Positions 6,702 to 14,042 of a stretch of DNA of 14,042 bases are shown piece after piece. The notes under the pieces are model-generated. The model was not told the DNA's origin. It saw nothing but the letters and a program-made list of their open reading frames with translations, and did no database searches. The stretch covers positions 1 to 14,042 of the forward strand of contig JAUXJB010000016.1 in the NCBI GenBank assembly GCA_030624945.1, in the 5' to 3' direction. Origin of the DNA: Deltaproteobacteria bacterium. Its GTDB lineage: Bacteria > Myxococcota_A > UBA9160 > SZUA-336. A program made the translations under genes and the position numbers. The stretch's first letter is position 1. The number at the start of each line of letters is the position of its first letter.

Positions 6702-7880
6702 CTAGGTCGTGTACTCGGCGTTGATGCGCACGTAGCCGTAGCCGAGATCCGTCGTGAGCACGCTCGCCCGACCGGGTCCGGTCCCCAGCGACACGCCGAT
6801 CTCCACCCTCTTGCGACGCATGGCCAGCGAAGCCCGCCGCCGCGAGTCGCTCGAGGCGACGAGCTGCCCCCCTCGCAGTAGCTCGGCACCCCCTATCTGG
6901 ATGCCGAGCCGGCCCGGGGAGAAAGGGACACCCGCGGCGCCCACCGCCTGCACGATCCGCCCCCAATTCGGGTCCGCGCCGAACAGCGCGGTCTTGACGA
7001 GCAGCGAGTTGGCCACCTTGCGCGCGACGGCATCGGCCGAGCGGTCGCTCCGAGCTCCTCGCACCTCGATCCGGGCGATCCGGGTGACGCCCTCCCCGTC
7101 CAGGGCGAGCTTCTCCGTGAGCGCGCCGGAGACGTCCGCGAGCGCCTTGCGGAAATCCCTGGCCCCTGCGGACCGGGGCCCGAGCGGGCGGTTGCCGGCT
7201 GCGCCGTTCGCCAGCACCAGCACGGTATCGCTGGTGCTCGTCTCCCCATCGATGGTCAGGCAGTTGAACGTGGAAGCCACCGCCTCGCCCAGAACGTCGC
7301 GCAGAAACTCCGCGTCCACCGCGAGATCCGTCACGATGTAGGCGAGCATCGTCGCCATGTTCGGCATGACCATCCCCGCGCCCTTGGCGATGCCCAGCAT
7401 CGCAAAGCGCTTGGAGGTCACCTGAGCGAGCTTGGGTTTGGTGTCGGTAGTGAGAATGGCGCGGGCCGCGCGGGACCAGCCCGTCGCGGAGAGCTCCTTC
7501 GCCGCGCGCGCGATCCCCGCCGCGATGCGGTCCATGGGCAGCATTTCTCCGATCACGCCGGTCGAAGAGACCTGGACGTCGCTCGCGCGCAGACCCAGCA
7601 GGCTCGCGGTCTGGCGGCACATTGACCGGGCGTTCTGCAACCCCTGTGCACCGGTGGCGACATTCGAGATGCCGCTGTTCACGACGACGGCCTGCGCGCG
7701 TCGCCCCCGCAGATGGCGCCGGGAGACGATCACGGGAGCGCCGGGGAAGCGGTTGCGCGTGAAGACCGCCGCCGCGTCGGCAGGGCGATCCGAGGTGATC
7801 AGCGCGAGATCCAGCTCTCCCGAGGGCTTGATGCCGCAGGCGACACCTGCGGCGCGGAATCCGGGCACGCGATACGCCAC
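6702..7880 (-). CDS. argJ: Glutamate N-acetyltransferase / amino-acid N-acetyltransferase (ornithine acetyltransferase)
   Basis: ArgJ moves acetyl from N-acetylornithine to glutamate, recycling the acetyl group in arginine synthesis; some members also use acetyl-CoA. The precursor cleaves itself before a Thr to give two chains. The 392-aa product has the N-terminal PGFRAAGVACGIK motif, the oxyanion segment STGVIGE (106-112), TTDTKPK (144-150) and the self-cleavage site MATML with A176-T177. FGADPNWGRI and the C-terminal GYGYVRINA are present. Two positions differ from the usual form: NSGISNVATG (commonly NSGNANACTG) and the ending AEYTT (commonly AxYRT). GTG at 7880 lies 4 nt after the secA stop, so translation is probably coupled; GTG at 7868 is an alternative start. 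No other arginine gene is in the window. Confidence 0.95.
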   Translation of the reverse strand: MAYRVPGFRAAGVACGIKPSGELDLALITSDRPADAAAVFTRNRFPGAPVIVSRRHLRGRRAQAVVVNSGISNVATGAQGLQNARSMCRQTASLLGLRASDVQVSSTGVIGEMLPMDRIAAGIARAAKELSATGWSRAARAILTTDTKPKLAQVTSKRFAMLGIAKGAGMVMPNMATMLAYIVTDLAVDAEFLRDVLGEAVASTFNCLTIDGETSTSDTVLVLANGAAGNRPLGPRSAGARDFRKALADVSGALTEKLALDGEGVTRIARIEVRGARSDRSADAVARKVANSLLVKTALFGADPNWGRIVQAVGAAGVPFSPGRLGIQIGGAELLRGGQLVASSDSRRRASLAMRRKRVEIGVSLGTGPGRASVLTTDLGYGYVRINAEYTT

Positions 7881-7884
7881 GGGT

Positions 7885-10575
<2,691 letters not shown>

Positions 10576-10580
10576 GGTCG

Positions 10581-10585
10581 CCTCC
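10581..10585 (-). promoter_or_regulatory. Shine-Dalgarno deciding the ATT start of secA
   Basis: GGAGG lies 5 nt before ATT at 10573-10575. It is the only strong ribosome-binding site between the M23 gene and the conserved SecA N-terminus. Its position relative to ATT is the main reason for assigning this rare start codon. Confidence 0.7.
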
Positions 10586-10665
10586 GCCGCAGACGCTCGC
10601 GTGGACCCGCGCGGTGGCGCGGTCCGACCCGCGCGCTCTGGAATCAAACCAGGGAGAGATCCGGG

Positions 10666-10695
10666 AGTATACGCAAGCCCCCCGGAGCGGGCCAA
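10666..10695 (-). promoter_or_regulatory. Candidate promoter of secA-argJ
   Basis: On the minus strand TTGGCC (10690-10695) and TATACT (10666-10671) are separated by 18 bp. TATACT matches the consensus -10 at five of six bases, the -35 at four. The predicted start near 10659 gives a leader of roughly 85 nt before the ATT codon. The -35 begins only 4 bp after the M23 gene stop (10699), so the two genes can be transcribed separately. Confidence 0.5.
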
Positions 10696-10698
10696 TTC

Positions 10699-11619
10699 TC
10701 AGTCCAGGATGTAGTTCCGGGGGTTTACGGGCTTCTTGGCCACCTCGATCTGGTAGTGGAGGTGGGGCCCCGTGCTGCGGCCGGTCGTGCCCATGGTCGC
10801 GATCGGATCGCCGCGCTTGACCTTCTGCCTCGGCTTGACGAGCACGTCGGCCAGGTGCCCGTAGATGGATTGGACCCCGTATCCGTGGCTGAGGACCACC
10901 GTGTTTCCCAGTGCGCGCTTGCGACCCACAAAGAGCACCTGCGCATCGGCGGGAGCCTTGATGGGAGTGCCGATCCGGCCCGCGATATCGAGTCCGCGGT
11001 GGAACTCGCGGTTGCCCGTGAACGGTGAGGTCCGGTAGCCGAACCCGGAGGTGGCCCAGCCCTTGGTGGGAGCGATCGAGGGGGTGGCGAGCAGGCGCGC
11101 CGTCTGGTCCTCGAGATGCGTTATCAGGGCCGCCAGACTCTTCGCCTGCGCCTCGCCGGCCTCGGAGAGCCGATCGAAGCTCTCGAGCATCTTCTCGTGA
11201 CGGCGACCGGGCGAGAGCCAGGTGAGATTCTGGGAATCCAGAATTCCCTCGTCCACACCTCCGATTCCGGAAAGCGGGGTCGGGTCGGAGGGATCGAGAT
11301 TGGTGATGACGCGGAGCTTCCGCTCGAGGCTCTCGATGCTCGTGATGCGGCCCGCGATCTCCCCCATGCGCGTGGCATACGCCTCGAGCTGCTCCCGCTG
11401 AAGCCCGGTCTCTTGATGCAGACGCTCGAGCTCGGACATCCCGCGCAGCGCGTAGACGTAATCGACCGAGCCCGCGATCAGGACTGCGAGGGCACAGAAC
11501 GCGACAAAGAAGACCTTGCGGATACGGGAGCGCCGGATGTGGTAGCGCCGGATCTTCCCGGACTCGCCGGGCACGTACATGAGGGTGACGACGTCGTTCT
11601 GTCGGGGCGTTCTAGGCAC
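10699..11619 (-). CDS. Membrane-anchored M23 (LytM-type) metallopeptidase with coiled coil
   Basis: A 306-aa protein with a basic cytoplasmic N-terminus (KIRRYHIRRSRIRK), one membrane segment at about 36-57, a periplasmic helical and probably coiled-coil region (about 60-105), and a C-terminal LytM/M23 domain (about 185-304). The zinc-site residues are intact: H207 and D211 in HRGLDIA, H255 in YGHL, and H286/H288 in GPHLHYQ, so it may be an active peptidoglycan endopeptidase rather than a dead EnvC/NlpD-type activator. The GTG start overlaps the preceding FHA gene by 8 nt; ATG at 11580 (MYVPGESG) is an alternative but has no clear ribosome-binding site. The basic N-terminus and coiled coil suggest a role in wall remodelling at a defined site; the exact function is unknown. 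Confidence 0.92.
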   Translation of the reverse strand: MPRTPRQNDVVTLMYVPGESGKIRRYHIRRSRIRKVFFVAFCALAVLIAGSVDYVYALRGMSELERLHQETGLQREQLEAYATRMGEIAGRITSIESLERKLRVITNLDPSDPTPLSGIGGVDEGILDSQNLTWLSPGRRHEKMLESFDRLSEAGEAQAKSLAALITHLEDQTARLLATPSIAPTKGWATSGFGYRTSPFTGNREFHRGLDIAGRIGTPIKAPADAQVLFVGRKRALGNTVVLSHGYGVQSIYGHLADVLVKPRQKVKRGDPIATMGTTGRSTGPHLHYQIEVAKKPVNPRNYILD

Positions 11620-12001
11620 TTGCGCGGCTCCCCGGCTTCTCTCCGGACCCGACGTCCTCCTCGATGGAGATGCGCAGAACCAAGCGCCCCATCCGCAGCT
11701 CGTCGTCGTGTTCGAGGTGCTTGCGCTCCTCCTTGGAGCCGTTGACGAGCGTTCCGTTCGTGCTGCCCAGATCCTGCACGAAGATGCGATTGCCGTCGTA
11801 GCCGATCAGGGCATGTGCGCGGGAGATGGTCGCCTCGTTCAGCACCAGGTCCGCATTGCTCCCGCGTCCGATCACCGTGCTGGCTCGATCGAGCGGCCAA
11901 GCCAGGCCGTCGTAAAACCCGCTCTCGACGTGGATGATCGCCCGAACCGAATTCGATACGGCCTCGGAATCGGCTCGCACAGGATCTGAAGGGGGCACCA
12001 T
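11612..12001 (-). CDS. Small FHA-domain (phosphothreonine-binding) protein
   Basis: This 129-aa cytoplasmic protein is essentially one forkhead-associated domain, a fold that binds phosphothreonine peptides made by Ser/Thr kinases. The FHA signature is complete: G45-R46, S60-R-A-H63, and LGSTNGT at 78-84 with N82. The first ~20 residues are polar and the last ~15 look disordered. ATG at 12001 has AGAGG 6 nt upstream and is preferred over TTG at 12022. The stop overlaps the M23 peptidase start, so the two proteins are made together and may work together. No kinase is in the window. It follows recN by 114 bp. Confidence 0.9.
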   Translation of the reverse strand: MVPPSDPVRADSEAVSNSVRAIIHVESGFYDGLAWPLDRASTVIGRGSNADLVLNEATISRAHALIGYDGNRIFVQDLGSTNGTLVNGSKEERKHLEHDDELRMGRLVLRISIEEDVGSGEKPGSRASA

Positions 12002-12022
12002 CTCAAGCCTCTGAACGCGCAA

Positions 12023-12070
12023 TGGATAGGAAACTCGGCTCGGTCAGGTGAGAGAATCGGGCCAGAATCG
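12023..12070 (-). promoter_or_regulatory. Possible regulated promoter of the FHA-M23 pair
   Basis: The plus-strand heptamer AGAATCG occurs twice (12053-12059, 12064-12070), 11 bp apart, about one helical turn. A weak -10 candidate TATCCA lies at 12023-12028 on the minus strand, without a recognisable -35. Direct repeats one turn apart just upstream of a poor -35 fit an activator site. The evidence is positional only. Confidence 0.25.
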
Positions 12071-12115
12071 ACGAAACTTGATCGAACGAGGCGGTGCCGT
12101 TTGCCGGCGATGGCG

Positions 12116-13792
12116 TCAATCCGACGCCAGTAGCTCCCGTGCGTGGGCACGCGCGACGTCGGTCACGCGTCCGGCCCCGGCCATCCGCGCGAGCTCGTCT
12201 ACCCGGGCATTCGCCTCCAGGCTCTCCACACGGGTTCGCGTCCGTCCCCCTCGCACGCGCTTGTGTACGCGGAAATGCTTCTGGCCCAGGGCGGCCACCT
12301 GGGGAAGGTGTGTGATGCAGACGATCTGGTGGCTGCTCGCGAGGCTCCGCAGGCGCTCGCCCACGTTGCGAGCCGTGGCGCCACCGATCCCCGCGTCGAC
12401 CTCGTCGAAGAGAAGCAGGTGCCCGTCCTCCGCGCCGCGCACCACGTTGCGCAGCGCGAGCAACAGACGCGCCAACTCCCCGCCAGACGCGGCGTCGCGC
12501 AGGCGACGCGGCTCCTCCCCGGGGTTCGCTGCCAGCAGAAAGCTCGCCCGCTCGCGACCGCTGGGTCCGGAAGGCGCGTCCCACCCCTCTGCGGTCTTCC
12601 CCGAGAGGGGCTCGAATGCCACCTGCAGAGCCGCGCGCCCGAGCCCCAGGGCCGCCAGCTCCTTCGTGACCCGGGCCTCGAGATCGGCCCCCGCTCGCAG
12701 CCTGCCCCGACCGAGCTTGCGGGCGGCCGCGTCCAGCGCCCCTCCCAGGTCCGCCAGCTCCCGCTCGAGCTCCGCGGTCCGTGTCTCACCGCCTCCCAGG
12801 GCCTCCGCCTCGGCAAACGCGGCCTCTCGGTAGCAGAGGATTTCGTCGACGGTGTCGCCGTAGCGCGACTGCAGCCGGCGGAACTCGTCCAGCCGCTCTT
12901 CCACCTGGGCGAGGCGGGCCGGATCGGCCTCGAGCGAAGCCGCATAGCGCTCGAGGACAGCCTCGACCTCGTCGAGCTCGAGGCTCGCCCGCTCCAGGCC
13001 CGCGAGGGTTCCCGCCAGCTGCTCGTCCAGAGCCGCGGCCGAAGACAGGTCGGAGCGGGCCGCAGTCACGCGCTCGCGCAACCCGCCATCCCCTCCGAGA
13101 GCCTCGAGCAGGCCTGCCATGGTGCCGCCCAGACGCTCGACGTGGGCCAAGCGGGAGCGCTCGCCAACGAGCTCCCCCATATCCCAGGTCCCCAGATCGG
13201 CCCGGTCGATCTGGTCGATCTCGAAACGCAGCTGATCTTCGCGGCGCGCGCGCTCGGCGGCGTTTGCCCGGCGCTCTTCGATCTGGCCGGCCAGCCCCCG
13301 CCAGCGTCGATGCAGGTCCGCGACCTCGTGCGCCAGCTCGGCCAGCTCGCCGTAGCGGTCCAGCAACCCCGCCTGATCCTGGGGGCGAAGCAGGCGCTGG
13401 TGCTCCCCCTGACTCACGATCTCGAGCGAGTCGCCGAGCAGCTGCTGGAGCAGGGATACCGTCGCCAGCTTGCCATTGACGAAGACCTTGCCCCGGCCTT
13501 CGCGGGCGATCCTCCTGGAGACCAGGAGCTCCTCTTCGTCCTCGGCGAGTCCGAGCCCCCGGGCGCGCTCGATGAGCTCGGGAGCGTCGATGATGGCCTC
13601 GACGCTGGCCGACGACGCTCCGGTCCGAATGGCTTCGGAGGGAACCCGTCGGCCGCACAGGAGTGCGATCGCGTTCAGCAGGACGGACTTGCCCGTACCC
13701 GTCTCACCGGTCACCACGTTGAGCCCGGCGCCTAGCTCGAGCTCGAGCTCTTCTATGGTTGCGAGGTTCTCTACTCGGAGGGTGCGGATCAA
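12116..13792 (-). CDS. recN: DNA repair protein RecN (SMC-like ATPase)
   Basis: RecN is an SMC/cohesin-like ATPase that acts on double-strand breaks together with RecA. At 558 aa it matches the family (E. coli 553). The Walker A motif GETGTGKS is at 29-36, QGEHQRLL and LLDRYGEL follow, and a long Glu/Ala/Arg/Leu-rich coiled coil occupies about 150-390. The ABC signature ASGGE is at 435-439, Walker B LLLFDEVDAG has D463/E464, and the H-loop is H495 in ITHLPQV. The family N-terminus (IRTLRVENLATIEEL) begins directly after TTG at 13792; upstream in-frame codons give non-homologous sequence and run into rarA. No clear ribosome-binding site precedes the TTG. The gene diverges from rarA, another genome-maintenance gene. 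I saw no match to a known LexA box. Confidence 0.96.
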   Translation of the reverse strand: MIRTLRVENLATIEELELELGAGLNVVTGETGTGKSVLLNAIALLCGRRVPSEAIRTGASSASVEAIIDAPELIERARGLGLAEDEEELLVSRRIAREGRGKVFVNGKLATVSLLQQLLGDSLEIVSQGEHQRLLRPQDQAGLLDRYGELAELAHEVADLHRRWRGLAGQIEERRANAAERARREDQLRFEIDQIDRADLGTWDMGELVGERSRLAHVERLGGTMAGLLEALGGDGGLRERVTAARSDLSSAAALDEQLAGTLAGLERASLELDEVEAVLERYAASLEADPARLAQVEERLDEFRRLQSRYGDTVDEILCYREAAFAEAEALGGGETRTAELERELADLGGALDAAARKLGRGRLRAGADLEARVTKELAALGLGRAALQVAFEPLSGKTAEGWDAPSGPSGRERASFLLAANPGEEPRRLRDAASGGELARLLLALRNVVRGAEDGHLLLFDEVDAGIGGATARNVGERLRSLASSHQIVCITHLPQVAALGQKHFRVHKRVRGGRTRTRVESLEANARVDELARMAGAGRVTDVARAHARELLASD

Positions 13793-13800
13793 CGTTTTCG

Positions 13801-13829
13801 ACCATAGGTGTCTGCGATGTCGCGGGCAA
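13801..13829 (-). promoter_or_regulatory. Candidate recN promoter
   Basis: On the minus strand TTGCCC (13824-13829) and TATGGT (13801-13806) are 17 bp apart. The predicted transcription start falls 2-3 nt before the recN TTG codon, which would give a leaderless or nearly leaderless mRNA. This fits the lack of a Shine-Dalgarno. Each box matches consensus at four of six positions. Confidence 0.35.
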
Positions 13830-13865
13830 GGCGAGCGCCGCCGGGCAACGGGCTCTGTGAGCGTT

Positions 13866-13894
13866 TCGCCACCTACGCACCCGCGGACTAAACT
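13866..13894 (+). promoter_or_regulatory. Candidate rarA promoter
   Basis: TCGCCA (13866-13871) and TAAACT (13889-13894) are 17 bp apart on the plus strand, each matching four of six consensus bases. The predicted start is at or next to 13901, the first base of the rarA GTG, again implying a leaderless message. It lies back to back with the candidate recN promoter. Confidence 0.3.
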
Positions 13895-13900
13895 TGTGGA

Positions 13901-14042
13901 GTGGAGCTTTTTCCAAGAGACCGCGCGGCTCGGGACGCTGGGCCGACGCGCGACGCGCCACTGGCCGAGCGTCTGAGGCCTCGCCGCCTCGAGGATTTCG
14001 AGGGCCAGACCCACCTGCTCGGTCCCGGGACGCCGCTCTGGC
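13901..14042 (+). CDS. rarA: Replication-associated recombination protein A (RarA/MgsA), N-terminal fragment
   Basis: Only the first 47 codons are inside the window. RarA is an AAA+ ATPase of the clamp-loader/RuvB superfamily that acts at stalled or collapsed forks. The visible sequence begins [12 protein letters not shown] and contains [20 protein letters not shown] followed by LLGPGTPLW, matching the family's highly characteristic N-terminal block (PLAERMRP..LDEFVGQEHLLG). Walker A lies beyond the edge. GTG at 13901 is the only sensible start, because an in-frame stop lies at 13889-13891; no Shine-Dalgarno at normal spacing is visible. It is the only plus-strand gene here and diverges from recN. 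Confidence 0.88.
   Translation, partial: MELFPRDRAARDAGPTRDAPLAERLRPRRLEDFEGQTHLLGPGTPLW

Noticed and set aside
10576..10695. SecA start at TTG 10695
   Set aside because: It would add 40 Pro/Arg/Gly-rich residues unlike SecA, it has no ribosome-binding site, and it coincides with the candidate -35 box.
12143..13735. 530-codon open frame on the plus strand
   Set aside because: It is antisense to recN throughout, with low-complexity Arg/Leu/Ala/Gly composition and no domain. recN accounts for the conservation.
13793..13900. LexA/SOS box in front of recN
   Set aside because: RecN is SOS-controlled in several bacteria, but I could not match either strand to LexA motifs I know. The lineage's own motif may differ.
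13793..14014. 74-residue N-terminal extension of RecN
   Set aside because: The extra residues do not resemble RecN and would overlap the rarA coding start and the shared promoter region.

Overview
The window is a compact, GC-rich piece of bacterial chromosome that looks entirely like core genome. Thirteen of its fourteen genes are on the minus strand. They include the classic rpsB-tsf-pyrH-frr-uppS-dxr-rseP block, plus secA, argJ and recN. I see no transposase, integrase, phage gene, CRISPR array, tRNA or rRNA. The gene content (bactoprenol synthesis, RseP, an SEC-C-tailed SecA, an M23 membrane peptidase) and the secA-argJ neighbourhood suggest a Gram-negative of the former Deltaproteobacteria (Myxococcota, Desulfobacterota, Binatota or similar). 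That placement is an inference from composition and synteny, not a phylogeny.

Layout from the right edge, following minus-strand transcription: the only plus-strand gene, rarA (from 13901, cut by the window end), diverges from recN across 108 bp. After recN come an FHA-domain protein and a membrane-anchored M23 peptidase whose reading frames overlap by 8 nt. secA follows, with a candidate promoter starting right at the end of the peptidase gene and, unusually, an apparent ATT start codon behind a strong Shine-Dalgarno. argJ begins 4 nt after the secA stop. A 141-bp gap with hairpins and a short direct repeat leads to a histidine-phosphatase gene. A 236-bp gap then carries a candidate promoter and a leader of about 140 nt for the translation/isoprenoid operon: rpsB, tsf, pyrH, frr, uppS, dxr and rseP (cut by the left edge). 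Three of the operon's six junctions (tsf-pyrH, uppS-dxr, dxr-rseP) are 4-nt stop/start overlaps.

The operon joins translation (S2, EF-Ts, ribosome recycling factor), UMP supply (PyrH), and envelope lipid and quality-control functions (UppS, Dxr, RseP). cdsA, which commonly lies between uppS and dxr, is absent from that place. The most notable points are the ATT start of secA; an 18-codon tandem duplication in an unusually long S2 C-terminal tail; a shared G6/TATAC promoter layout at rpsB and secA; possibly leaderless divergent transcripts for rarA and recN; and an FHA/M23 gene pair of unknown function. I found no convincing new multi-gene system. All start sites, promoters and hairpins were assigned by eye.
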